Origin: Xestospongia muta
Taxonomy: Eukaryota > Porifera > Demospongiae > Haplosclerida > Petrosiidae
Assembly (NCBI GenBank): GCA_963693285.1
Contig: OY848926.1
Location: 4,324,501-4,388,500 of the forward strand
Length of the DNA stretch: 64,000 bases
Direction of reading: 5' to 3'
In this document: positions 37,350 to 52,090 of the stretch, one piece after another
Numbering within the stretch: position 1 is the stretch's first letter
Layout: each line of letters opens with the position of its first letter
Program-made: the position numbers and the translations under genes
Notes under the pieces: generated by a model
What the model saw: only the letters and a program-made list of their open reading frames with translations
The model's database searches: none
What the model was told of the DNA's origin: nothing

Positions 37350-38050
37350 ATAGAAACTGACCTCTAAGAAATAGGCTTCCAACTGAGGACACATAATAAG
37401 GTCCTTGTATATTTTGGCCCAATTTCTGACATGTTTCTTCAACAACATCATTCCAGGTCATATCAAGTATAGTAGAAATGGACACATCATACTGGAGGTT
37501 ATTACACAATGTCTTGGTCAAGATCCCTTCAGTTATGTAATCACCACTTGAAGCAGCTGCCAGAGATGTAGCATAGGCAATGATACAATGACCACAAGGT
37601 GATAGAAATAAGGGTTGTTTTGGGAGGTCTTGTAGGATCAGATTTTTGCATGATAGGTACCTTTCCTGCCTCAGAGCTTTTTTGAGACAACAATCAAAAA
37701 ATAACAATTGATAATGATCAGAGAGACGAGGGGCTTGGGATGGCTGGAATGGAAAGACAATGCCTTCATAAAACCTTGGATCCTTATCCTTACAAGGTAT
37801 GAGATAACCTTTACCATCTTCCCTCCCTCCATGTCCAGCATAATACATTACTACAAACTGGTATGATGTAGGATATACTGCTGTGCTGGCAACTTTTATG
37901 ACATCTTATCAATGTCTGGATTTTTGACAACATACACTCCAACTTAAGGTTTTCAAATGTGGTTTTGATCAGTTCAACATCAATGTCGGTGCCTTGAGGA
38001 CCGTACTTATTAACAATGCCCAATATATATGATAGCAACACCAACATTTT
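37350..38050 (-). pseudogene. Caspase-like pseudogene, unit 3
   Basis: A near full-length copy of the caspase-like exon at 38966-39718, including the YYAGHGGREDGKGYLIPC region and FFDCCLKK. A frame break falls in the first third: the start is read in one frame to about 37900 and the rest in another. With its linker exon inverted, it cannot give the normal protein. The catalytic His and Cys codons are still present. Confidence 0.8.
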
Positions 38051-38194
38051 ATTTTGTAATCAAAATTTTGTTAAACTTCTCCTTCACTTCATATTTAGTA
38101 AAGTACAAAAGGAAAGTATTTATAACTATTTTTCTAAATGTGTAAAAACATTTTTAAAAATCAATTCAAAAACCTATCTTTAAGTTACCAAAGT

Positions 38195-41100
38195 TTAATG
38201 ACAACACTTTGGACAAGTATGAGGACTGGCTAAGAATTTGGTAATACCATCAGCTTTGTCTTCACCACAACTGTTCCTTATTGCTCCAATGAGATGAAAC
38301 CATTTGAGATTGGTACATTTTGAGATCATTAATTGGATAGCTATAGCATTATCTCCCCTAATGTTCCTTAATTTATTAGGATCAAGCACTGTGGTTTGTA
38401 ATCTTCCACCAATTTCCCGCCACTTATCAGCAATACCTTGATTAGTAAATGCTTCAAAAACATGGCCAGAACAAGGTGGATCTGAATTTTTATAAACTCG
38501 GTCTATATAACAAATACATAAGATCTTAATATCAATAATATCTGATAATTATTGTTCAAGTGTTATGTGCTGTTTATGTAAGCTTGCTAACTTATTTACC
38601 TTCTTTCTCATCTATTACATTGTTAATACCTCCTTCTCTAGGTACTTGTTGTACTGTGGGTGTAGTATTCATCAGAGCTATAGGAGCAGGATCACCAAAT
38701 TTTTTTAAGATGTCCTCTTTTTTCCGTTGATAAGGAGCTAGGCATAAAATTTAAATAATTTTTAAAAAATCTTAATACTCAGTACGAGAGCCATGCCACA
38801 AAATCTACAATGTCATTATTGTCTAAAAGATTTGTTGCTATGTACATTACATATGTACTACTGAAAAGTTTATTTTGTTAATTCTCAAGGCAGTGTTATG
38901 TGCAAGACTTGGAATATACAGTCTATTCTAAAGGATCTATTAGTTATTTCTATATATAAACTGACCTCTAAGAAATAGGCTTCCAACTGAGGACACATAA
39001 TGAGGTCCTTGAATATTTTTGCCCAATTTCTGACGTGTTTCTTCGACAACATCATTCCAGGTCATATCGAGTATAGTAGAAATAGGCACATCATACCGGA
39101 GGTTATTACACAACTTCTTGGTCCAGATCCCTCCAGTTACATAATTACCACTTGAAGCAGCTTCCAGAGATGTAGCATAGGCAACAACACATTGACCACG
39201 AGGTGGTAGAAATGAGGGTTGTTTGGGATCAGATCTTTGCACGACAGGTACCTTTCCTTCTACAGAGCTTGTTTTGAGACAACAATCAAAAAAGAACAAT
39301 CGATAACGATCAGAGAGATGAGGGGCTTGAGATGGCTGGAATGGAAAGACAATGCCTTCATCAATGTAAAACCTTGGGTCATCATCACCACAAGGTATAA
39401 GATAACCTTTACCATCTTCACTCCCTCCATGTCCAGCATAATACATCACTACAAACTGGTATGATATAGGATAGACTGCTGTGCTGGCAACTTTTATGAC
39501 AGCGGCAATCTTATCAACATTTGGATCTTTGACAACATACACTCCAAACTTAAGGTTTTCAAATGTGGTTTTGATCAGTTCAACATCAATGTCGGTGCCT
39601 TCAGGACCATACTTATTAACGATGCCCAATATGATGGCAACACCAACGTTTTCTTTTGTAATCAAAATTTTGTTAAACTCATCCTTTACCTCTTCATACA
39701 CTTTATTAGAAGGTATAGCTACATAGACAAAAAATTGTAATTATTTTAAATACAATAGCATCATTACTTACGACGTGTCCATGTATTAGAATGTCCCTAT
39801 AATAAGAAAAAAAAGAATAAATTTTTCACTAAACATGTATTTTAAAAGTTAAAATGATGAAATCTATATCTCCTTACTGATTGAGCAGGCAAGCATGTAG
39901 CATTTTCAAAATGGTATCCAGTCCCTCCTTGTGACTGAGGAGGGTATGTAGGACCTCCTTGTGACTGAGGAGGGTATGTAGGATTTCCTTGTGACTGAGG
40001 AGGGTATGTAGGACCTCCTTGTGACTGAGGAGGGTATGTAGGACCTCCTTGTGACTGAGGAGGGTATGTAGGACCTCCTTGTGACTGAGGAGGGTATGCA
40101 GGATATCCTGGTAGCTGAGGTGGGTATCCAGGGCTTCCTGGTAGCTGAGGTGGGTATCCAGGGCTTCCTGGTAGCTGAGGTAGGTATCCAGGGCTTCCAG
40201 GTAGCTGAGGTGGGTATCCAGGGCTTCCAGGTAGCTGAGGTGGGTATTCGAAGCTTCCTGGTAGCTGAGGTGGGTATCCAGGGCTTCCTGGTAGCTGAGG
40301 TGGGTATCCAGGGCTTCCTGGTAGCTGAGGTGGGTGGTATCCAAGGTTTAATGATAGTTGAGGTGGGTATCCAGGATTGTCTCCTTGTAGCTGAAGTGGG
40401 GTACCTGTAACTAGTGAAAGACAGTACTGTCAATGTAATAGTGTTATTAGCTTACCATCTACCATATTTTGGGGTGGTACTTGACTACTTGTAGTTTTGC
40501 TAATTAAGATTCATAGATCACAAGATGGGAAGAATAATTAATTATGCATGCTACAAATTTAGTTTTTTGAACAAGTATGAGGACAAAAAATCTTCAGTAA
40601 TATCTGCCTTATCACAGTCACCCATGCATCCCATTGCTGAAATGGAATCAAATTACTTTATGAACTTTTTGAAAATGTAAACTCAATGTTGAATTCTAGC
40701 TTTATTCAGAAACTTCTCACAACAATCCTTGTCAGTCAACATTTATTTGGGAGTACCACATATACCAGACTGGAAAGTGTTAACTTCAATAATTTTCCAA
40801 AATCTTTCAAGTTGGCATCATAAACTACTAGTGCTCTGTAAACTTGTATATGTATAACAGACAGTGCATGTGTTCCTTCTTTTATACCATTAGTTCTTAT
40901 GATAACATAATTTTAATTTTTTGCCATCTGACCTTCAAAGTAAAAAAAAAACCTTTAGGAATCAATTTACCTTCCTTCTTTTCCCTACATCGAATGTATA
41001 TGTACAATGTAAATATTTAGAGGACAGTTAAATTTACTGAATATTCTTGCTGATCATGAGATGTACGAGAGACTGTTGATAAGATTGACTACACCAAAAA

Positions 41101-41412
41101 TAATAGCAATATTATCTGGTAGCACTTTCAATATTGATGTGTCCTTTATCAACCAATAGTGCCGTGAACTTGAGGCTATTACATAATTAAAATTGTTTGG
41201 TTTGCTTCTTTCCGAAAAGTCTCTGGTGATGCTTTATTTTCACATATCACCACTGCTTCAAGACGACATTGGCAATCTTCATGTGATTTGATAGAATGTT
41301 TTCATCTTTTGCTGAGTTACCTAGAGTTTAGAAAATTAGTATAAGTTCATTGACTTTATGTCATGAGAATTCTTAGCTAAGCCAAATGCCATAGATTGTA
41401 AAGTAAGAACAC

Positions 41413-41503
<91 letters not shown>

Positions 41504-41697
41504 CTTACCAGTTACAGGTGCAGCACCTGTACTACTTATACCAGGTGGACTTGAGAGAGTGCTCCAAAAATGTTTAACTGCTTCGTCATAAAGATGTAAT
41601 GGTTCTATATAATTAAAAATAATTATTAATAATACAATGTTCTCTACTCACGTTTGAGATACATTAGTCCTGTTGATGCTACATATTGAGGTGACAT
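38195..41697 (-). CDS. Caspase-like (C14) protease with Pro-rich repeats and C-terminal Death domain
   Basis: Firm exons: 40499-40456, 40404-39878, 39796-39772, 39718-38966, 38737-38600, 38502-38195 (phases match; stop at 38195-38197). Likely 5' exons are 41697-41652 and 41604-41509, but their phase does not fit 40499, so a small exon is missing. Order: short N-terminus; a repeat region of ten-residue units (GYPPQLPGSP, then PTYPPQSQGG); the C14 domain with IILGIVNKYGPEGTDIDVEL, the His in YYAGHGGSEDGKGYLIPC and the Cys in RLFFFDCCLK; a linker; then a Death domain beginning near ADKWREIGGRLQ. The YYAGHG/DCC signature is nearer to paracaspase or orthocaspase than to classical caspases (SHG/QACRG). 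A Pro-rich prodomain recalls type I metacaspases. Substrate preference is unknown. A Death domain after the protease implies recruitment to a death-fold platform. Confidence 0.8.
39905..40404 (-). repeat. 30-bp coding repeats in the caspase-like gene
   Basis: Two families of 30-bp units lie side by side in the coding frame: about six units of the PTYPPQSQGG type (39920-40100) and about eight of the GYPPQLPGSP type (40100-40340). The unit length keeps all frames in register, so other frames also stay open; only the Pro/Gln/Gly frame joins the flanking exons. Confidence 0.85.
40500..41508. other. 5' intron region of the caspase-like gene
   Basis: Mostly unassigned sequence. A stretch near 40560-40660 faintly resembles the Death-domain exon end at 38210, and may be a relic. 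(TA)n runs fill 41419-41500 directly next to the donor side of the exon at 41509. Confidence 0.4.
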
Positions 41698-42058
41698 AGT
41701 TGAAGGTAGTTGATGTTGTGTTAAATCCAATATTGTCGTATTGGAAGATCATGTTTGTTAATGTTATCACATAAAATGTGGACAAGTGGTGAAGACAGGA
41801 CATTGTTACTGACACAAGTTCTAGTCATCTCTTTCACAAATTTATAAATAATTTTTTTTTAATACTTTACAATCTATGATACAACTACCACTAAAATAAT
41901 GTGAAATTTAAATTTAAAATGTTTTTAAATACAGCATATATCCCAATAAATGGGATCTCAATAATTAGTATCAATTATTAACAGTACTTTGTCATTGACA
42001 ATAAGATAATAGGATACATAGACAAGGCAATAATAGAACCTATTAATTAGAAATTGTC

Positions 42059-44719
<2,661 letters not shown>

Positions 44720-44943
44720 TTTGTTCTACTTCTAAATGATATGAACAAATATTATGAAAACAAGCTATAGTACCTTCTGTCTCTTTTACCACTCACCACG
44801 TGATAACTGATTTTTGCTCACGTGACTTATGCAACCCTTCCTCCACACCGAAATTTCTGCGATTCTATAATTGTATATATCGGCTAATGAAGATATCCTA
44901 CTGATTTTGACGTGATCTGTGGTTTGTATGAATAGTCCTGATC
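44720..44943. promoter_or_regulatory. Divergent promoter between PSMD12 and the PH/coiled-coil gene
   Basis: 224 bp separate the start codons. Two E-boxes are present: CCACGTGA at 44796-44803 and TCACGTGA at 44818-44825. Confidence 0.6.
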
Positions 44944-45145
44944 ATGACAGACACGCTACTACATCAAGTAAGTCTGTGAGGGGGGCGTGGTACCTCGATG
45001 TTGTGTAACAATAGTCTAAACATAAACTAGATCCTAATCACAATTGATTTGGAGATTATGTTAATTCTTTTGATATTTACTGACTCTACTGAATCTTAAC
45101 ATTTTGTATGTTCACAAATCACAATTCAGCAGTGGGAAATTGATG

Positions 45146-45178
<33 letters not shown>

Positions 45179-45373
45179 ACAAGAATTGAGGTACAGAAGA
45201 ACAGATCTCTGCTTAGTTGCTGTTACTCCGAGTTTCACGCATAACGCGTGAAACTTGGAGTAACAGCAACTAAGCAGAGATCTGTTCTTCTGTCCCTCAA
45301 TTCTTGTCTAACCCGCTCTGTCTAAATGAGATCGAGCACTCTCCATACAACAGACCTAGATACTTTGGTATAT

Positions 45374-45404
<31 letters not shown>

Positions 45405-48400
45405 GTATATATGTATGTATGTATGTATGTATGCATGTATGTATGTATGTATGTATGTATGTATGTATGTATTGTACCATTTTGTGATGTGAGAGAATTT
45501 AAAGCATAAATATTATTAATAATTACAGTAATGATTTTATTATTATCTAATTCACTAATATTTTTATGCAGGCTCATTTCAATACTAAAGAAGGATGGCT
45601 GGCAAAGACAGGCTCAAACAATAAGGTAATCAACTATTGCAATAAAATACACAAAGTTAACTTTATTTTACAGGGCTGGAGAGATCGGTATTTCATACTA
45701 TCCAATGGTAAACTCTCTTACTTCAAATCAGAGAAGGTGTGCTCAATATAACATGTATAGTGTCTTTGTTGGGGATGTAATAACAATCATTTATTTGTTC
45801 TTGTTTGTTCTAGTATTATAGAGCTGTTATGGGGTAGTCCCTTCAATAACAATAATACTTTATATACTTATAATTACACTACCTTGTTTATGTTTGATAA
45901 AAATGATTTAATGTTCAATCCATAGAAGTTTATTCTAGAAATGGAGATGTGTATATTTGGTATGCACATGTGATCATATAGGGTATGCACATGTGATCAT
46001 ATAGGGTATGCACATGTGATCATATAGGGTATGTACATGTGATCATATAGTGTATGTACATGTGATCATATAGTGTATGTACATGTGATCATATAGGGTA
46101 TGTACATGTGATCATATAGTGTATGTACATGTGATCATATAGTGTATGTACATGTGATCATATAGGGTATGTACATGTGATCATATAGTGTATGTACATG
46201 TGATCATATAGGGTATGTACATGTGATCATATAGGGTATGTACATGTGATCATATAGGGTATGTACATGTGATCATATAGGGTTAAACATACATTGTATG
46301 TCAGTCTATATATAGTATTGTGTGTTGTATAGTAAGTTGCTTGATAGCTGGTATGTAATAGTGAGTGTGGATATTTGGTCATCTGACAAATTTTGAATGT
46401 TCATTTTATTAGTGATATATGGAAGCGTGCATTTTCTAACACAAAATTCATATATTGCAAAAATTAACCCCTAACAAACACTATTTTCACTAATACCCAA
46501 TATAGTGATACCTCTTTATAATATTTTGATATTCCGTCTTACTGTAGAGAATTAATTATAGAATGTCTTTAATACACCAACTAGGCCATTAGTATGGAAC
46601 TAGAATAAGTGACCTAAATATAGAGCATGTCTTTATCTTACAATGTCTTATATGAGAGAATCTGTCTTTTTTTAAAGTTGACATTCCATGATAAATGTTT
46701 CTTTTATTATTTAGGATGATAATCCCCAGGGATTTATTGATCTTCAAGAAGTTCATGAGATGACCAAGGCACCGGGAAGAAAAGGATTTGGATTCGATTT
46801 ATTGGTTAGTTTTTGCCAGAGTTTCGTATGTTTTTGAGATTATAATATTACAGGTATCTGGACGAGTTTACAATATGTCTGCTAAATCTGAATTAGAACA
46901 AGAAGAATGGATGGCTGCTGTACGAGAGTCACTGGAGACTGTTAGAAAAATATATGTTAGTAAAAATCAAATGAAATTAAAAAAATAGCCTTTAATTATT
47001 AGTGGGATGAGAATGAAAAATCGTAGTTTAGTTTTATCAATTAATGAAACCTCTAATCTGAAAGTGTTTCAAAATTGAAAAAGTGATAACAAGAATGTTT
47101 TTAGTTTTCTCTTTGTAATTTTCTTGCTTATGTAAACACACGTGAATAAACCAATGATGTGCATTGATATCACTTTCAATTTAGTTACTGTTTGCGAGTT
47201 CAGCTCTTACATTTTAGGGCCCTCCAGTGGACTCTGTTCCCAGCAGTGGCTCTATCAGTAGTATCAGAAAACCCAGTGGTAGTGTTTCTGGAGGCTTCTT
47301 GGGAAGAAAGAAAGGCAGACTAGAGAGTGTCGGTTCTGGTGATCAGGAGTCAGAGACATCTGAACTTCAACGAAGGTACAATAAATAATACTGTGTTAGT
47401 AGAAAATGGTTAGCACAACAAAAAGAGATTGATACTTTTAATGCTGCCGGAAATTTCTAATGTACTCTAATGTAAAGTCAATGAACCAGGACTAGCTGTG
47501 ACTTCAAACTTGACCTGGACTTGTATCTATGTTTTTCCTTATCTTTCCTGCAGTATAAGTCCACCATCATCATCAATGCATTCACAACAGGCTAACAGAA
47601 AATCTGACACTGTTCTCAACTCATTACTTGAAGTAGAGGTGAGAGATCTTATAGACAATCTCTCTTGATTTTTTGATACTGTTTCTATTCTCAGGTGGAT
47701 GCCTTGAGAAGTAAGGCTAGCCAATTGGAGGAAGATCTGGAGTTAGCTCAATCTCATAGGAAAATTCTTCAAATGAAACTTGAGGAGAATCGAGTGAAAT
47801 ATGAAGACAATATTAAACAAATGAACAATGAATTAGTTATATTGAGAACGAGGGTTAGTGACTAGAAAATTGAATGTGAGGTTTATGTTTAATTATAGAT
47901 TGGATCTTTGGAGAAAGCCAAGTCACATTTAGAGGCAGTTAATGATAGCTTGGTTGTTCAAGTACAAGACAAAGAGGATGCTATCGCTGTGAGTATTATA
48001 ATTGATACTTCTAATAATTACAATAACCATTACTTCTGTTAACATAATTATTAAAATTTGAATTATAACTTTGCAATTTTAGACATTGTCTTCTTACCAG
48101 TCATTTTAACTGTCCTTCCTTTCCTTTGAAATTAGACTAGTAAATTGTGCATGAAATTTTTATTGATCCTTTACAACTAAAACTACTCATCTTCTCTCGT
48201 AATTACTCATAATTATTAAACTAATATTTGCTCTAAATATCTATTGTTACAGTACATTCTACTATTTTTGAATACTAAACTTTACCGTTGTAAAATTTTG
48301 AACAGCAAATGACAGATGATGTGAAAGATTTAGAAGAAGAATTAAAACAGTGGCAAGAGGAGGCCTCTAGAACTAAAGTGAGATATGGTATACATCAAAA

Positions 48401-49701
48401 ATTATGAATAATCATCTCAAAACACTTCAGGAAAGACTTGATGAAGTTGAAGAAGTCTTTGAAGCACTCCAGAAAAAGATGATTCAGGAAAAAGAATCAT
48501 TTAATAGACTTGAAAAAGAGAGAGATGAGCTGAAAGAGACATTAGATAATGAGAAAGAACAACACCAGAAAGCTGAAGATCAGCTGCGACAATCGGCTGA
48601 AGTTTGGCAAAGACTAGAAGCAGCTGAAAACGAGAGAGATCATCTAAAAGCTCTGATGAACTTACAAAATCAGAGAAATGAAGTGAAGTCACCTGTCGAT
48701 GAAAATGAATTAAAAGAAGAGAAACTTCAGCTGCAACTTGAACTAGAGAACTTAAAATCATCCAATATAGAACAACTTGGAACAATAAGAGAAACTCATG
48801 ATAAAGAAAAGAAGGAGCTACTATCACAATTAGAACAGAGTCAGCAACGGGAGACTCACTTAAACCAAGTCATTAAAGTAAATTGGTCACACAATGAACA
48901 ATTATTTGAGTTTTCATGTATCTTGTTTGAAGGAAAAAAATCAGGAAATAGAGGAGTTTCAACATAAAATAGTTGAATTAAGTGAACAACTGAGAACAAC
49001 TGAAGAAAGAAGAAAACAATTGCAAATTGAGAAAGAAAAAGCTGTGTCTGATCTTATTACCATGAGAAAATCAATCAAAGAAAAGGAAAGGTGAGAGAGA
49101 GACATTGTTTGTTTGGTTGATACTCTACTTGTTTCTTGCCAGAACTGCTGTTGTAGATGATGAATCTCCTCTGGCACGACCCAAACAAGGCCAATCATCA
49201 TCACCAACACTCACAGCTAAGGTCTGTGCTATTATATATAATGTAATATATCTTCTTTTGATAGCTTGCAGAAGCTGAGAATAGAGCAGAAATGGCCACT
49301 AGACTATTGCAAGAAATACAAACGGAAAGGTAAGATGTTTTGTAGAAAATATTATTATGTAATAATGACTCGTTTGTTCTAAAGAGACGTTTTGAAAGCT
49401 CAATTGAATAAGATACAGTCACCATCACAGAGTAATGGAGGTCATTCTATTTCTGAGAAAACTAGTTAGCAAAAGTGTCTGTTTGTGTTTATTTTTATTG
49501 TATTGTTTTAAAGGAGAGTCTGTAGATGGTCTAACTCCTCCTCTTCCCTTTCTTATCAAGTCTCAACCTATAACAGGGATTAGTTCTCCTGGTAATTTCT
49601 CTCTCTTTCTCTCATACATTATTTTCATTTCAGATATTCCTCCAACTAAACCAAAGAGACCTTCCAAAGAGCTGCTAAACAATTTGTTGCAACCAAGTTA
49701 A
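44944..49701 (+). CDS. PH-domain and coiled-coil protein (17 exons, 623 aa)
   Basis: Exons 44944-44967, 45572-45625, 45674-45736, 46715-46804, 46854-46955, 47218-47375, 47554-47638, 47695-47853, 47899-47988, 48306-48377, 48431-48877, 48933-49090, 49143-49221, 49265-49329, 49385-49464, 49514-49591, 49634-49701 (1872 nt, phases consistent). After MTDTLLHQ comes a PH domain (residues about 9-105): KEGWLAKTGSNN, WRDRYFILSNGKLSYFKSEK and the C-terminal helix EEWMAAVRES with its invariant W. A Ser-rich linker, a long coiled coil (about 200-470) and a Pro-rich tail ending LNNLLQPS follow. PH domains bind phosphoinositides or proteins; the rest suggests a membrane-linked scaffold. I could not assign an orthologue. 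Intron 1 holds a 61-bp hairpin, intron 3 a 23-bp minisatellite. Confidence 0.88.
45180..45306. repeat. Long hairpin: 61-bp inverted repeat
   Basis: Arms 45180-45240 and 45246-45306 are reverse complements with two mismatches over 61 positions and a 5-base loop (ataac). A (TA)n run lies on the left, and TATA/GTAT repeats lie to the right. It is in intron 1 of the PH/coiled-coil gene. Likely a fold-back element of MITE type. Confidence 0.95.
45958..46282. repeat. 23-bp minisatellite, about 14 copies
   Basis: The unit gtatgtacatgtgatcatat plus agg/agt is repeated head to tail inside intron 3 of the PH/coiled-coil gene. Each unit contains the palindromes ACATGT and TGATCA. Confidence 0.95.
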
Positions 49702-49900
49702 TTTTTTAATCAAATTTTTAATCTTTTTTTTTGTTTTGGAAACATTTTCAAACGATTGTAACAATTAGTTTTATCTCAATAATTATTATTCCAGAGAGAA
49801 TACGGAGACTTTCTTCCTTTACACTTTTATGTAAATTTCAGAATGTTTTCGTTTATTACCGTAAATTTGTATATCACGTGACAAAAATTCGCGCGATCGT
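49702..49900. promoter_or_regulatory. Upstream region of TNRC6 with TCACGTGA
   Basis: Between the PH/coiled-coil stop (49701) and the presumed TNRC6 leader exon. It contains TCACGTGA at 49874-49881 and a CG-rich patch (TCGCGCGATCG) at about 49889. Confidence 0.5.
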
Positions 49901-50032
49901 CAAGACAAAATTACTGTCGACTCAGCGAGGGCAGTTTTGCAGAGTCTAAGCTGATCAAGGGAAGCCTCCAGCAAGGAGGAAGGGAAGGGAAGGAAAACAA
50001 GCTCCCAGGAGAGAAAGAAATTCTTTAAGGGG
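49900..50032 (+). other. Probable 5' untranslated exon of TNRC6
   Basis: A purine-rich, stop-containing stretch ends at a strong donor (ggGTAAGTAA at 50033), just after an E-box and CG-rich patch. The next good acceptor in the same direction leading to an ATG is at 52081. The left edge is a guess. Confidence 0.45.
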
Positions 50033-51060
50033 GTAAGTAAGAGAGATAAAAAGGCATATTGTTCTTATAATGGCATGAATATTGATACTTAAACTCAAGG
50101 TAGGCGTGTCACCATTACTGCTTTAGTCTAAACATTGTCGACACCACTTTGAAACTAGTCACAACAAAAATAAAGCAATTGCTGCAAAACATGTCTGTAA
50201 GATACCCAAGTTGGTATAGAGGCTTCTTACAAAAGGATTAGAGCTATAGATAACTAATACGATATCTAAAATATATATGTTTATTGGAACAAATTTACCA
50301 CCAAGTGAATGAATTATATATATTACTGTCATAGAATGAATCAATATTGACACACGAACATGAATCATGCTTGTAAAAGATAAATACATTATTATAATTG
50401 AGATTTTGACAGCAATATTATTATAAACCACAACTGTGATCTGATGGATAGGCACACGACTTTGTCTTTCCATGGACTCTGAATGCTAGTGTCTTTTAAT
50501 TTAATTGACACTAAGTAACTGTACAATATCACTAACACTTGTATATTTCCTCGTATATTTCCTCTCTCTTTTTTGAATTGTTGCTATGGTGACAGTGTAT
50601 TCACTGTGACTATGAATAAAACACAGTCATTAACTGCACTAAAATTGTTTGAAGATAGCAATGTGGTGTTGTAATAATGTTTAAAATCCTGTAGCAGAAA
50701 TTATAGTGGTATTCTTCTAATAGAGAAATGGTATAATGGTTCCAAGTAGAGCTGAACTGGTTGTGGTATACTAATACAGAAATCCTATAATGCTTTCAGG
50801 AGAACTAAACTGAATTCATTGGTTGTGTGATATACTAACAGAGAAATGGTATAATGTTTCCAATATAGCTGAATTGAATTGAATTCATTAGCTGTGGTAA
50901 ACTAATAGAAAAATGATGTATTGCCTTTAGTAGAGGTGAACTGATTTCATTGGTTGTTGCTATATGCATTTAAATATAGTATCATGTATACTTGTAACAT
51001 TTAGCTGTATTCAAAAATGAACTGAAAAAGTAGTAGATGCAAAGTTTTGTAATCTGTTGG

Positions 51061-51092
<32 letters not shown>

Positions 51093-52081
51093 AGGTAATG
51101 CCCACTAATTTCTCTTTTGGATCAACACAAGTCACTTGTCATTTAGTTGATGCATGAAATCTCTTCTTTGCTGTTTCTGTCAGGAACAAACAGGTTATAA
51201 AACTAATGATACTGATGTTATTTCTATTATATCCTTATAATATAGTTGTGCTTTACATGTCAGATACAGACAATTAAGTTTGAATTAATAAATTAATATT
51301 AGGTACTTTCCATTATACCACAAGTATAGTTTGTTCACGAGAGGAAATCTTAATTGTTTCTTTTCCTTGTTGTCATGACGTTGGATTTATTTCCTTCAAA
51401 GCTAAGTTTTATTGTTACAGTAAATAAAGCAAGCTTTTATAATGATATATAGTACTTTATCGCTTGTAGTCAGTTATAAAGTACTTTATCACTTGTAGTC
51501 AGTTATAAAGGACTTTATCACTTGTAGTCAGATATAAAATGAAGTTGAAGTTAGTGTTTTTAAAAGATTTGTCCTAAGATTATTTTGATGGTGTTTGATT
51601 GAAACATAAAGGGTTAATAAAACTGTGTTATGGAAGCTAAAATCATGGAATTATTTTCTTGTCATGATCATAATTGATCACAGTGTGTATAGATTTGAAA
51701 TTGTTCTTCAACAATGGATGTGTGTTTAATTTTGTTGCTCTTAGGTCTTGTATGTGTATGAAGTGAAAAATCATCTCAGTAGTATTTGGCATGTATGCAA
51801 AGGACAGCTGGAAAAAGATGTAGGACAGGAATGTATTGTAAATATATATATTGCAGGATATAAATATAGGAACTGTTACTTTATAGCAGACAAAGCTCCA
51901 AGGACTCAAAGGTTATTAAGATGTTTTTGTTATCAATCTCCCGTGACGTTTGAACTAGATAATTTTTAGGAGAATTTTTTCTAAAGAACTCATGTAAAAG
52001 TCTATTTGTTTATCATTCTTTGATTCACTTGTAGTAATAATGATTGTTTCCTCCCCCTCTCTCTCTCTTACCTACATACAG
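50033..52081. other. Long leader intron of TNRC6
   Basis: No gene is seen. It contains a (CT)n run ending in an acceptor-like ctctag at about 51094, three tandem 31-bp repeats (ctttatcacttgtagtcag) at 51450-51540 and an isolated X-box-like word at 50580-50593. Confidence 0.5.
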
Positions 52082-52090
52082 GTGATACAC

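Larger units (their letters stand above)
35000..38050. repeat. 2.8-kb tandem unit 3, more diverged and longer
   Basis: The third unit is more diverged. Its BuGZ exon copy at 35388-35580 lost two bases in the 'ccagtcccttccctctc' stretch and is frameshifted. The Death-only gene is intact. The linker exon is inverted, and the caspase-like copy extends almost full length to about 38050. It probably represents the oldest copy, from which units 1-2 arose. Confidence 0.85.

Noticed and set aside
39874..40433. Two alternative open frames across the 30-bp repeats (HLSYQEAL-type and IPTSATRKP-type)
   Set aside because: A 30-bp unit without stops opens several frames. Only the PTYPPQSQGG/GYPPQLPGSP frame joins the flanking exons with correct phases.
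45304..45577. Open frames rich in Y, I, C and V/H, T over GTAT repeats
   Set aside because: Frames created by tetranucleotide repeats within intron 1 of the PH/coiled-coil gene.
45958..46282. Possible CRISPR-like array
   Set aside because: Units are directly adjacent with no spacers; it is a minisatellite in an intron of an animal gene.
50580..50593. X-box-like word GTTGCTATGGTGAC
   Set aside because: It lies deep in the leader intron of TNRC6, not near a start codon of a ciliary gene, and one such word may occur by chance.
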